64,000 nt of DNA from Nitrospirillum iridis (GCF_014205765.1 NZ_JACIIZ010000010.1:1-64000), one strand, 5' to 3'; shown: positions 9,024 to 16,781, counted from the stretch's first letter. Numbers and translations: made by a program. The notes: a model not told the origin generated them from the sequence alone.

Positions 9024-9466
9024 TAGAAATCTCCAGGCACGGGCTCGTTCAACACCGCCCAGAAGATACCTAGGTCGCGGATGGCCTCGAAAAAGGCCTT
9101 GAAGTCCACCGGCTTCACCACGAAGGAGTTGACCCCGTACTGATAACTGCGGACGACATCGCTTTCCTCGCGGGAGGAGGTCAGCATCACGATGGGCGTG
9201 GCGCGATGCCTGGGGTGGGACTTCACCTTCTCCAGCACCTCCAGACCGTCCACCTTGGGCAGCTTCAGGTCCAACAGCACGACCGCCGGCGCGCCGGGTT
9301 CCCGGTCCGCGTACTGCCCTTCGCTGAAGATGTATTCCAGCGCGTCCACCCCGTCGCGGGCGACGATGATCTCATTGGCCAGCTGGGTCTTTTTCAAGGC
9401 CGCCAGGGTCAGTTCCACATCGGCAGGATTGTCTTCCACCAGCAGGATCGGTCTAAGTGAGGCCAC
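9023..9466 (-). CDS. Single-domain response regulator (Rcp1-like)
   Basis: A 147-residue stand-alone receiver with no output domain. The acidic pocket is EDN at 11-13, phospho-acceptor D66 lies in LLDLKLPKVDG, then a conserved Thr/Ser in MLTSSREE, and the lysine in VVKPVD. The insertion between beta3 and helix 3 and the C-terminal DLGIFWAVLN helix match regulators paired with bacteriophytochromes. Start GTG 9466 has an AGGAGG at 9472-9477 spaced by five bases. It begins inside the end of the phytochrome gene (14-base overlap) and ends on the start codon of the hybrid kinase, so all three are co-translated. It probably takes phosphate from the phytochrome kinase. Confidence 0.92.
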   Translation of the reverse strand: MASLRPILLVEDNPADVELTLAALKKTQLANEIIVARDGVDALEYIFSEGQYADREPGAPAVVLLDLKLPKVDGLEVLEKVKSHPRHRATPIVMLTSSREESDVVRSYQYGVNSFVVKPVDFKAFFEAIRDLGIFWAVLNEPVPGDF

Positions 9467-11759
9467 GGTTTCCTCCTGTCGGGCGTTTGGGCAACGTGAA
9501 GCTGAAGGTCGCCCCCTGTCCGACCGCACCCTTGGCCTCCAGCGTGCCGCCGTGCCGGTCGATGATGCGTTTGGTGAGCGCCAGGCCGATGCCGGTGCCC
9601 TCGAAATCCTCCTGCCGGTGCAGGCGCTGGAACACCTGGAACAGCTTGCCGGCGTAGTTCATGTCGAAGCCGACGCCGTTGTCCTCGACGGAATAAAGGA
9701 CGTCGGTGGCCCGGTCCTGGCCCCGCACCTTGATCCGGGGCGGGCTCGCGCCCCGGCTGTACTTGGCGGCGTTCTCCACCAGATTGAACAGGGCTTGGCG
9801 CACCAGCGTGGCATCACCCCAGGCGGCGGGCAGGGGGCCGATATCCCACTCGACGGCCTGGCGCCGTTGATCGACGTCCAGGCTGCGCCGGATCTCGATC
9901 ATGACCTTGGCCATGTCGATGCGTGTCATTTTCAGGCTGGTGCGGCCCAGCTGCGAGAAATGCAGCAGGTCGTCGACCAGTTCACCCGCCGACAGGGCGG
10001 CGGCGATGATGCCTTGCAGGTAATGGCGCGACAGGGCTTTCAATTCCGGCTCTTCCTCACCCAGGAGTTCGGCGTAGCCGGCGATGTGGCGGAAGGGGGC
10101 CCGCAGGTCGTGGGAAATGGAGTAGGAGAAAGCCTCCAGCTCCTTGTTCGACCGCTGCAGCTCTTCCGTCAGCTGCGCCCGCTCCTCCGCCCTTTGCAGG
10201 ACGAAATTGATGATGGCGCCGCGGAAATCGACGGCGCTCAGCAGTTCGGCGGAGCGCCAGGGCTGGGCACGGGCGCGCACCACCTGTTTCCAGGACTCGA
10301 ACGACTGGCGCGGCTGCAGGCGGCCGAGGGCGTCGGTGGCCTTGGCTGCCCGGGGGTCGCCGCCCCAGCGCACGGTCTCCACCACCTCCGGCCGGAACCA
10401 GAAGATGAAGCTGGCATGGAGGCGGGAAATGGGGATGGCGATGACGCCGCTCGCCATCGTGGTGATGTCCTTGCCCGGCGGCCACTCCGCGCTCAGGCTG
10501 TCTGTGGCGTAGATCTGCTCCACGTTGCGGGCGCGCACCCATTCCGACAGGGCGAGGATACTGTCGATGGGGGGGGCCCTGCCGGCGGCCAGGACGATGC
10601 CGTCGGTGACCACGGCGGCGCCCGCGCTGTTGGTGAGGGCCAGCCATTGGCTGGCGCAATCAACCAGGCCGGTCTGGAAGCCCGCCGCCCGGGCAAGATG
10701 GGCCACCAGCTCCGTCTCGATGCCTTTCAGCCGCAGCCGCTCGTCAACCTCCGCCGCCCGCTCCCGCGCAGCGACCTGTTGCGCCACGACGCGTCCCAGG
10801 AAGTCACAGGCCGCCCGGATCTGGGGGCCGACATAGCGCGGCTGCGCGTGGTGGCAGGAGATCAGGCCCCACAATTGTCCGTCGATGACGATGGAGATGG
10901 ACAGGGACGCGGTTGTGCCCATGTTGCGCATGTATTCCAGATGGACGGGGGAAACGCTGCGCAACGCGGCGAAGCTCAGGTCCAGTGGCGCACCGTCAAC
11001 CGGGCACAGGGTCGGCACCAGGGGCACCGGCGTGTAGGTCGCGGTGGGAATGAGGCGCAGGCGGTTCAGGCGGTACAGGTCGCGCGCCTGGGCCGGGATG
11101 TCCGACGCCGGGAAGCGCAAATCCAAATAGGAGGGCAGGGTGCCATCACCCTTTTCGGCAATGACCGTGCCGTTCCAATCCTCATCGAAGCGATAGATCA
11201 TGACACGGTTGAAGCCGGTCAGCGCCTGGACCTCGGCGGCCACGCCGGCGCTGAGGTCCGCGATCGTCTTCAGCCCGTCGGAGGTGTCCAGGAAGTCGCG
11301 CAACAGCTGGTAAAAGCTGGCGCTACGCCCCCGTTCGGACTCGTCGAACTCCTCGAACTCCAGGATCAGGCCCTGGGGCGTCCGGTGGCCCGTGATATGA
11401 AAAATCCGGCCGTCGATCTGATACTGCTCCAGGAAGGTCGCGTCGCCGCCAGCGGCCCAGCGCCGCACATCGCTTTCCAGGGTGGTGTCGTTGCCCACCA
11501 CGTCCGCCAGCGTCGGGTTGTCGTAGGGCGCGATGGTGCGGCCCAGCACCGTGCCCAGGTTGGCGCTGGCCTGGATCAGGACCAGGTCCTGATCGCGCAA
11601 CAGCGCCAGCGCACCGTGGGGCTGGATGCCACCGGGTATGCGGATGGGTTCCCGCGCGCACTGGTCCAGCAGGTCCTGCGGCAGGGTCTGGTGAAGCGAA
11701 CCACCCCCCAGGGGTGCCGCGTCCTCGGAATGGTCGTCTGGGCTATGGGAAGTGGCCAC
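9453..11759 (-). CDS. bphP: Bacteriophytochrome histidine kinase
   Basis: A 768-residue red/far-red light sensor. PAS domain with Cys34 in DQCAREPIRIPGGIQPHG, the position where bacteriophytochromes bind biliverdin. GAF domain (about 150-320) with FPASDIPAQARDLY (the PASDIP motif, D220) and SCHHAQPRYV (conserved chromophore histidine). PHY domain (about 330-515) with the tongue motifs WGGDP and PRQSFESW. The output module is HisKA with H550 in YSISHDLRAPF, then an HATPase (GVGFDMNYAGKLFQVFQRLH, GTGIGLALTKRII). No membrane segment. Start is GTG 11759 with a weak ribosome site. Heme oxygenase lies directly upstream and would supply biliverdin; the receiver gene downstream overlaps. All key residues for photochemistry and autophosphorylation are present. 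Confidence 0.95.
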   Translation of the reverse strand: MATSHSPDDHSEDAAPLGGGSLHQTLPQDLLDQCAREPIRIPGGIQPHGALALLRDQDLVLIQASANLGTVLGRTIAPYDNPTLADVVGNDTTLESDVRRWAAGGDATFLEQYQIDGRIFHITGHRTPQGLILEFEEFDESERGRSASFYQLLRDFLDTSDGLKTIADLSAGVAAEVQALTGFNRVMIYRFDEDWNGTVIAEKGDGTLPSYLDLRFPASDIPAQARDLYRLNRLRLIPTATYTPVPLVPTLCPVDGAPLDLSFAALRSVSPVHLEYMRNMGTTASLSISIVIDGQLWGLISCHHAQPRYVGPQIRAACDFLGRVVAQQVAARERAAEVDERLRLKGIETELVAHLARAAGFQTGLVDCASQWLALTNSAGAAVVTDGIVLAAGRAPPIDSILALSEWVRARNVEQIYATDSLSAEWPPGKDITTMASGVIAIPISRLHASFIFWFRPEVVETVRWGGDPRAAKATDALGRLQPRQSFESWKQVVRARAQPWRSAELLSAVDFRGAIINFVLQRAEERAQLTEELQRSNKELEAFSYSISHDLRAPFRHIAGYAELLGEEEPELKALSRHYLQGIIAAALSAGELVDDLLHFSQLGRTSLKMTRIDMAKVMIEIRRSLDVDQRRQAVEWDIGPLPAAWGDATLVRQALFNLVENAAKYSRGASPPRIKVRGQDRATDVLYSVEDNGVGFDMNYAGKLFQVFQRLHRQEDFEGTGIGLALTKRIIDRHGGTLEAKGAVGQGATFSFTLPKRPTGGNRGLT

Positions 11760-11822
11760 GGGGGAACCCCATCTTTCCGAAGGACCGATTCACGGGCTTA
11801 TTGCCCAAGATTTAAGGCGAAT

Positions 11823-12455
11823 TCACGGCAAGGGCCCGTTTCCGGACCTCTGCCGGTCATCATGGCCTGTCACATGATGCGCCATCACCTGTTCCGCCGC
11901 CTTCTGGAACAGGCCGAAGGAAAAGACCGCCGCCCGCACCGCCGCATCGAACAGCGCGTCGTCCGGCGGCTCCCGGTTCAGCACGGCCACGAAGTCCCGC
12001 CATAAAGGGCACCCCCTGCCATGGGCCAGGAAACGCGTGGCGGCGGCGATGCGGACGTCACCCGACAGCTCCGCGCGGCGCAACAGGACCTCCGCCCCCA
12101 GGCGGGATCCTTCCAGAACGTAAAGATGGCCCAGCATGTCGCCCCGCCCGCGGATGATCGGCGTCTCCACCAGGACGGTCGGGTGCCGATGGCCGGCGTC
12201 CAGCACAGCCAAGTCAGCCTCCAGCGCGTGGCGGCGGCGGCGCTGCGGCCAATCGGGCACATGGTCTTCCACACCAGCCGCCTCCAGGCTTAGTTCGATG
12301 GCGCGCAACGCCGGGTGTTGGGCCCTGAGCAGCAGGGCGTAGTCCGGCATGCGTCCCACATCCAGGGCGGAAAGCCGCCGGTCCAGGGCGTCATGGCATG
12401 CCGCCGTGCGGGTGCGCAGAAATGATCTCAACAACGTCACGCCGGTCTCTTTCAT
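11823..12455 (-). CDS. bphO: Heme oxygenase (biliverdin-producing, BphO-type)
   Basis: A 210-residue soluble all-helical protein that would open heme to biliverdin, CO and Fe2+ for the downstream phytochrome. The proximal heme ligand is probably His21 in TAACHDALDRRL. The distal helix motif GHLYVLEGSRLGA (G-x-x-Y-V-x-E-G-S-x-L-G) is the family signature. The ATG at 12455 (MKETGVTLLRSFLR) was chosen over the upstream one at 12515 because homologues begin here. It is the first gene of the light-sensing operon, separated by 63 bases from bphP. The identification is by motif and context; the isomer produced cannot be told. Confidence 0.9.
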   Translation of the reverse strand: MKETGVTLLRSFLRTRTAACHDALDRRLSALDVGRMPDYALLLRAQHPALRAIELSLEAAGVEDHVPDWPQRRRRHALEADLAVLDAGHRHPTVLVETPIIRGRGDMLGHLYVLEGSRLGAEVLLRRAELSGDVRIAAATRFLAHGRGCPLWRDFVAVLNREPPDDALFDAAVRAAVFSFGLFQKAAEQVMAHHVTGHDDRQRSGNGPLP

Positions 12456-12552
12456 CAAGGTCGATCGTATCCAGACACTTACGTCGAGGGGGCGGGAAAT
12501 CAATGGTCGAGCCAAGCCCCAACCGGGCTGGAGGCTCTTCCGCCGCCCTTAA

Positions 12553-12578
12553 GGAACCGTCCACGCCGCGCGATGGTT
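12553..12578 (+). promoter_or_regulatory. Putative EcfG-type (general stress sigma) promoter
   Basis: GGAAC at 12553-12557 and GGTT at 12575-12578 are separated by 17 bases, close to the alphaproteobacterial EcfG consensus GGAAC-N16/17-cGTT. It lies about 50 bases before the small membrane protein gene and upstream of the LigD-type ligase. NepR, the anti-sigma factor of this sigma family, is encoded less than 2 kb away. Confidence 0.6.
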
Positions 12579-12629
12579 GCTCTCTCATAACCTGGCCGAT
12601 GTCCTGGCAGCCGAGTGAGGGACCGCAAG

Positions 12630-12779
12630 ATGGAACGTAGGAAAGACCATGTCGTCCTGACCGCTCGGGAGGCGCGCGGCGCCACCCTTGGGCGTCCCGT
12701 GTTGGCCGTCTTGCTGGTCAGCCTGGTCCTCGCGATCGTCGCCTTCGCGCTGGCCTGGTGGCTGGGCAAGTGGTGGTGA
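12630..12779 (+). CDS. Small single-pass membrane protein, 49 aa
   Basis: A 49-residue reading frame with a charged N-terminal part (MERRKDHVVLTAREARGAT) and one transmembrane helix at about 24-45 (LAVLLVSLVLAIVAFALAWW) ending in GKWW. A GAGGGA ribosome site precedes the ATG. The EcfG-like promoter upstream suggests stress-induced expression, and the DNA ligase gene follows after 54 bases. No function is known to me; small membrane peptides of this shape are common in alphaproteobacterial stress regulons. Confidence 0.65.
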   Translation: MERRKDHVVLTAREARGATLGRPVLAVLLVSLVLAIVAFALAWWLGKWW

Positions 12780-12833
12780 CCACGGGTCTTTGCGCCCCCG
12801 GATCTTTGAAGCGATAGAAGGAAGCTGAAAGGC

Positions 12834-13934
12834 ATGGGCCGCCATATCTCCGACCACGGCGCCGCGGACGCGCCGGGCTGCCGCCGCCCGCCCAGTGAGA
12901 CGGCGACCGCCTTACATCTGCGGCCGCATGTTCAGGCGCATGGGCCGCCGCCCCCCTTCATGCGACCCGCCTTCGCCGCCCGGGTGGACGCGCCGCCGGA
13001 AGGTCGGGACTGGTTGTTCGAGGCCAAGTTCGATGGCTATCGTGCCATCGTCGCGGCATCGGGGCCGATGGTGCGTATCCACGACCACTCTGGCATGGAT
13101 TGGACGGGGCGCTTTCCCGCCCTGGTGCGGGCACTGGCGGCGCTGGACCTGCCGCCCGTCCTGCTGGATGGGGAAATCGTGGCGCTGGATGCCGGCGGGG
13201 TCAGCAGCCTTGCCATTCTGCGGCGTGCCGTGCACGACGATCAGGCGGCCCTCAGCTACTACGCTTTCGACTTGCTGGCCGAGGCGGGGCGCGCCTGGCA
13301 CGCCCACCCATTGATCGAGCGTAAGGCGCGCCTGGCTTCATTGCTGGGGGAGGCGGGGAAGACCGGCCCGGTGTTTTACACCGATCATGTGGTGGGCGGG
13401 GGCGCGGCCCTGTGGGCGACGCTGTGCGAACAAGGGTTCGATGGCGTCATCGCCAAGCGGGTGGCGGCCCCTCATCGTCCCGGGCACGGCCATGACTGGC
13501 TTGAGATCAGATGCGGCCACCGCCGGGAATTCGTCGTCGTCGGCTGGTCGCCCTCCACCCATGGGCCGTCTTTCACGTCCCTGCTGCTGGGTGCGCGTGA
13601 GGAGGGGGCGGGGGAGCCCGGAGGCAGCGGCGAACTGCGCTATGCGGGTCAGGTCGGCAGCGGCTTCGACGCCCATATGCAGGCGGGATTGGAGACACGG
13701 TTGCGCGACTTGGAACGGCCCGGGGCGCCGGTGCCGGAGGACACTGTCCCGCCCGCCATCGCCCGACAGGCGCACTGGGTCAAGCCCGAGCTGCTGGTGA
13801 TGGTGGCGTTCGCCGGCTTCACCGGTGACAGGCTGGTGCGCCAGGGGCGTTTCCTGGGCCTGCGCGGCGACAGTCCGGCGCTGCCGGCGGTCCCTGAAGC
13901 GGCGGAACCGGTGGGGGGCACACCCGGCTCATGA
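12834..13934 (+). CDS. ATP-dependent DNA ligase (LigD ligase-domain type), stand-alone
   Basis: A 366-residue enzyme related to the ligase module of bacterial LigD, which seals nicks or NHEJ ends. The adenylation motif I is K65-x-D-G (FEAKFDGYRA). Motif III LLDGEIVALD and motif IV FDGVIAKR are intact. Motif V, usually W-L-K-x-K, here reads WLEIRC, so both lysines are replaced. The OB-fold follows, ending in the LigD-like segment HWVKPELLVMVAFAGFTGDRLVRQGRFLGLR. The polymerase and phosphoesterase modules of full LigD are absent and no Ku gene is nearby. The N-terminal 40 residues are Pro/His/Ala-rich and probably disordered. The upstream EcfG-like promoter agrees with the known stress control of such ligases in rhizobia. 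Confidence 0.87.
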   Translation: MGRHISDHGAADAPGCRRPPSETATALHLRPHVQAHGPPPPFMRPAFAARVDAPPEGRDWLFEAKFDGYRAIVAASGPMVRIHDHSGMDWTGRFPALVRALAALDLPPVLLDGEIVALDAGGVSSLAILRRAVHDDQAALSYYAFDLLAEAGRAWHAHPLIERKARLASLLGEAGKTGPVFYTDHVVGGGAALWATLCEQGFDGVIAKRVAAPHRPGHGHDWLEIRCGHRREFVVVGWSPSTHGPSFTSLLLGAREEGAGEPGGSGELRYAGQVGSGFDAHMQAGLETRLRDLERPGAPVPEDTVPPAIARQAHWVKPELLVMVAFAGFTGDRLVRQGRFLGLRGDSPALPAVPEAAEPVGGTPGS

Positions 13935-13974
13935 CGGCCGACCAGGGTTGGGACGCGGACGTCAAGGCGCCCGC

Positions 13975-14178
13975 TCAATGGCTGCGCTTCTTGTGCTTGG
14001 TATCCAGGCTGTCCACCAAATCCAGCAGGTCCTGGGGCACGGGGTCGGCCGCGTCCTCGTCGAACATCTCGCGCAGATGCTGGTCCAGGGCATCGTGCGG
14101 GCCGGGCGGCACCCCCGCGGCGCTCGCCGCCGTCAGTGTTGGGCGCACGCGGCGCACGGGCTTCCGCTGCTTGGTCAT
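13975..14178 (-). CDS. nepR: NepR-type anti-sigma factor of the general stress response
   Basis: A 67-residue protein. After a basic, disordered N-terminus (MTKQRKPVRRVRP) come the two NepR helices: ALDQHLREMFDED (about 30-42) and PVPQDLLDLVDSLD (47-60), with the D-P-V-P hinge seen in NepR proteins (usual form E-P-x-P). NepR binds and inhibits the EcfG sigma factor until phosphorylated PhyR titrates it. The ATG at 14178 has a GGGGGGA ribosome site; the frame opens further upstream but without conservation. The neighbour upstream on the same strand is the PhyR-like gene, as in typical loci. An ecfG gene is not in the window, which is unusual because ecfG normally sits beside nepR. Confidence 0.85.
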   Translation of the reverse strand: MTKQRKPVRRVRPTLTAASAAGVPPGPHDALDQHLREMFDEDAADPVPQDLLDLVDSLDTKHKKRSH

Positions 14179-14354
14179 GACACGGTCCCCCCGGAAAACG
14201 GGCCCCCCGGGAAAACTGCGGTCCCGTTGAGGCGGCTCCGATGGGTTCACGGCACCCGTGGCGCCACCCCAGGCCCCTGGCAGGTGCGGTCACGGGGGCT
14301 GCGGCCAGCCTAACCGAGCTGCCGATCCGCGACCATCCTTCTTGATGGCGGCAC

Positions 14355-14894
14355 TCAATGGCACTGGGCGTGAGCGGCCGGCGATACCATGGCGTCAACG
14401 CCCCCCGTGGCCGGCAACCGGATGTTCATGTCATCCTCCAGCATCAGCACGCCGGACCGGAGCCGGTCGCGGAAGGTCCGTCGCGCCAGCTGGATCTGGC
14501 TTTCCACCACATCCAGGGGTAACCCCAGAATCCAAGCCGTCTCCCCGGCCGAGAAGCCCTCGACCGTCGTCAGCAGCAAAGCCTCCCGTCGTTCGCAGGG
14601 CAGGGTGCGCAACAAGGCGCCGGGGTCCATCCGTTCCGGCGCCTGGCTTTCATCCTCCAGTTCCAGATGGCCGCCGGCATAGATGCGGTGGAACAACCGG
14701 AACAGGCCCACCCGCTCGACGGTGGGGCCCAGCACGTCCAGCCCATCCTGCGCCAACGTCTCCAGCACCATGCGCACATAGGCGTCGCCGCTGGCGGCCC
14801 TGCCGGTCAGGGCGCGACCGTAGCGCCGCAGATAGGGCAGATGGCGGAAAATGAGGTCGGTGGAGGCTTCGCGGGCGGTTGGATGTGCCGGCAT
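14355..14894 (-). CDS. PhyR-like sigma-factor mimic lacking the receiver domain
   Basis: The first 145 residues of this 179-residue protein match the sigma-like half of PhyR: IFRHLPYLRRYGRALTGRAASGDAYVR (sigma2-like) and CERREALLLTTVEGFSAGETAWILGLPLDVVESQIQLARRTFRDRL (sigma4-like). PhyR normally continues into a receiver of about 120 residues. Here only SGVLMLEDDMNI, resembling its first beta-strand, remains, followed by an unrelated 22-residue tail and a stop. The 176 bases down to nepR are too few to hold a frameshifted receiver. In full PhyR the phosphorylated receiver frees the sigma-like part to bind NepR; this form should either bind constitutively or be inactive. An alternative is an ECF15 sigma factor, but the HLPYLRRYGRALTG and ASGDAYVR wording is PhyR-like. 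Start 14894 has a GAGGAG site. Confidence 0.8.
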   Translation of the reverse strand: MPAHPTAREASTDLIFRHLPYLRRYGRALTGRAASGDAYVRMVLETLAQDGLDVLGPTVERVGLFRLFHRIYAGGHLELEDESQAPERMDPGALLRTLPCERREALLLTTVEGFSAGETAWILGLPLDVVESQIQLARRTFRDRLRSGVLMLEDDMNIRLPATGGVDAMVSPAAHAQCH

Positions 14895-15316
14895 GGCCTG
14901 CGTCGCTCCTCGTTGTTGATAAGGCCTCTGCATCCCGGGCGCGCCAGGAGGGCCTGGGGTGGTTACACGGGTGACTCTGACTCTGGTTTCCAACCGTCAG
15001 GCTCCCGGGAAAGTTTCCTGCCGAGGGGTTCCTTTTTCGCTTTCAAGCGGGCGCTTGGGCTATCGATCGATCGGAGGTCTCGGAATTCCCGGACGAGGCG
15101 CTGCGCCTGCCGCCGCGTCATTCCCCCGTCCGCCGCCCTTAACGGTTGAGGCCATTGCGGGACAGGGGTGATTTAAGGGAACGAAAACCGCTTCCGGTGG
15201 TTGTTCAGTTGGTTAGCAAAACCGACCCGAGCCTCGCGCCGGGGACAACCCGGGCGGCCCGCCCGAAGGCTTCGCGTTCAACCGCGCCTGGGGCCGCCCC
15301 TACTGGAGGAGTTACC
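14895..15316. other. Divergent regulatory region between phyR-like and PRC-barrel genes
   Basis: No gene is seen in these 420 bases. The rightward side holds the EcfG-like promoter at 15178-15202. For the leftward gene there is only a weak match, GAAAC with GGTT 17 bases later around 15017-14992, so autoregulation of the phyR-like gene by EcfG is possible but not shown. Confidence 0.5.
15178..15202 (+). promoter_or_regulatory. Putative EcfG-type promoter
   Basis: GGAAC at 15178-15182 and GGTT at 15199-15202 with a 16-base spacer, again close to GGAAC-N16/17-cGTT. It would give a leader of about 110 bases before the PRC-barrel gene at 15317. Confidence 0.6.
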
Positions 15317-15727
15317 ATGAAACGCGCCAATCTGTATCTGGCCGCGGCACTGGGTGTGTCAGCGCTGGGCACCGCCGTCGTCCTGCCTGTCGCCCCGTCC
15401 CTGGCGCAGGGCACGACGCAGCGCATCGCCACCACGAAGGTCGATGTCGCCACCGTGTCCACCGGCCACCGCTCATCCAAGATCGTGGGTGCCAAGGTGG
15501 TGAATGACCAGAACGACACGGTGGGCACCGTGGACGATCTGATCATCTCCCCCAAGGAGAGCGTTCCCTACGCCATCCTGTCGGTCGGTGGCTTCCTGGG
15601 CGTGGGCGACCGTTTGGTGGCTGTTCCCTACAGCGCCTTGCAGGTGACCGATGACAAGGTGGAACTGCCGGGCGGCAACAAGGATGTCCTGCTGAAGCAG
15701 CCGGCCTTCCATTACGCCAAGAACTAG
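15317..15727 (+). CDS. Secreted PRC-barrel domain protein
   Basis: A 136-residue protein with an N-terminal signal peptide (MKRANLYLAAALGVSALGTAVVLP, cleavage likely near SLAQ-G, residue 31). The PRC-barrel follows at about 52-128: SSKIVGAKVVNDQNDTVGTVDDLIISPKESVPYAILSVGGFLGVGDRLVAVPYSALQV. PRC-barrels are small beta-barrels that serve as assembly or interaction modules; exported ones in alphaproteobacteria are often stress-induced. The GGAGGA ribosome site is ideal. The EcfG-like promoter and the NepR/PhyR-like neighbours support a general-stress gene, and a strong terminator follows. Its exact role is unknown. Confidence 0.9.
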   Translation: MKRANLYLAAALGVSALGTAVVLPVAPSLAQGTTQRIATTKVDVATVSTGHRSSKIVGAKVVNDQNDTVGTVDDLIISPKESVPYAILSVGGFLGVGDRLVAVPYSALQVTDDKVELPGGNKDVLLKQPAFHYAKN

Positions 15728-15738
15728 GCACGCCTTCA

Positions 15739-15780
15739 GCCCAAGGCCCACGGGATCGAGCGTTCCCGTGGGCCTTGGGC
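15739..15780. terminator. Strong hairpin between convergent genes
   Basis: A perfect 17-bp inverted repeat (15739-15755 and 15764-15780) with an 8-base loop separates the PRC-barrel gene from ubiV, which comes from the other side. No T-run follows, but a bidirectional transcription stop is the most likely role. Confidence 0.75.
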
Positions 15781-15825
15781 ATGAGCGCGCCCCCATGGAT
15801 CAGACCGGTCCACCATTCGCTGGCG

Positions 15826-16749
15826 TCAGGGCGCCCCCACCGCCGGGCGATAGCTCTTCCCCTCCGCGCCATGCAGGAAGCCGTTGCTGAAGCGCCGGCC
15901 GGGGCACAGGTCACGCAGCCGGTCCTGCGCCTGGGCCGCCGGCACGGCGCCGTCCAGCACCGCGCGGAAGCTTTCGGCCACCGCGACCATGTCGCAGTCC
16001 TGCGGGGACAGGCGGAAGCGGGAAACCCCCGCGGCGCGCAAGCGGCCCAGGTCGCCCAGCAGGTCGAGATAGCTGCCCGACAGGGTTTGCACCCCGTTCA
16101 CCGCCAGGAAGGGCGTGCCGTCCAGGGTGTCCAGATCCATGCCGTCCGGATGTTTCTCACAGACATAACGGCAGCCGTCCTTGTGCAGACCGTGGGCGCG
16201 GGCGTGGTAGCAACGGGCGGAGATGGCCAACGGCAGGCGACCAAAGGCCTGCACTTCGATCTCCGTGCCAGTGATCATGGCCGCCCGCGCCAGGGCGGTG
16301 ATGGCGTCCCCCGTCAGTTCCCCCGGCAGGCAGACGCGGGTCGCCCCTTGGCGGGCCATCAGTTCCAGGGTGCCCGGGTTGTAGACCGCGACCAAGGGGC
16401 CGACGGTGTGAGGTCGGCCGGCGCACGCGGCCACGGCGGTCAGGTCATTGGCCTCCACCAGGAAATCGTCGCCGGCCGCCAGATCCAACACCGCCTGGCG
16501 CTCACGCGCCTGCATCACCAGCGCGAGGCTGGCCAGCACCACCTCCTTGCCCGCGCGGTGCAGTCGCTCCGCCACTTCCGGGATGTGGCTGTCGAAGAAG
16601 GGGGCGCGCTTGGAACAGACCACCTCACCCAGGATGACGGTGTCCACCGGGGCCTCGTCCGCGATGCGGGCGTAGAAGTCGCGCCGCTGGGCCGTGGGCC
16701 AGTGGAAGTGCAGGGGGCCTAGCGTCAGTTTGGCGCGTTCCAGGGTCAT
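15826..16749 (-). CDS. ubiV: UbiV, O2-independent ubiquinone hydroxylation protein (U32 family)
   Basis: A 307-residue peptidase-U32-like protein. It forms a heterodimer with UbiU that carries 4Fe-4S clusters and hydroxylates the ubiquinone ring without oxygen. The four cluster cysteines are visible: Cys45 (GEVVCSKR), Cys180 (SARCYHAR), Cys193 (KDGCRYV) and Cys197 (YVCEKHPDG), the same order and spacing as in E. coli UbiV. The ATG at 16749 follows the ubiU stop by 32 bases; a longer frame from 16791 would overlap ubiU and lacks conservation. It is last in the ubiT-ubiU-ubiV order on the minus strand. The function is well supported by family and context. Confidence 0.93.
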   Translation of the reverse strand: MTLERAKLTLGPLHFHWPTAQRRDFYARIADEAPVDTVILGEVVCSKRAPFFDSHIPEVAERLHRAGKEVVLASLALVMQARERQAVLDLAAGDDFLVEANDLTAVAACAGRPHTVGPLVAVYNPGTLELMARQGATRVCLPGELTGDAITALARAAMITGTEIEVQAFGRLPLAISARCYHARAHGLHKDGCRYVCEKHPDGMDLDTLDGTPFLAVNGVQTLSGSYLDLLGDLGRLRAAGVSRFRLSPQDCDMVAVAESFRAVLDGAVPAAQAQDRLRDLCPGRRFSNGFLHGAEGKSYRPAVGAP

Positions 16750-16781
16750 GGCTGTCCGTCCTTCGTCAACGCCACCGGCCC

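Noticed and set aside
9192-12005. Long rightward open frame (about 940 codons)
   Set aside because: Antisense to the response regulator and bacteriophytochrome genes, low-complexity composition, no motifs.
14178-14355. Possible frameshifted receiver domain for the PhyR-like protein
   Set aside because: The 176 bases between the genes are too few for a receiver of about 120 residues and no receiver motifs appear in any frame.
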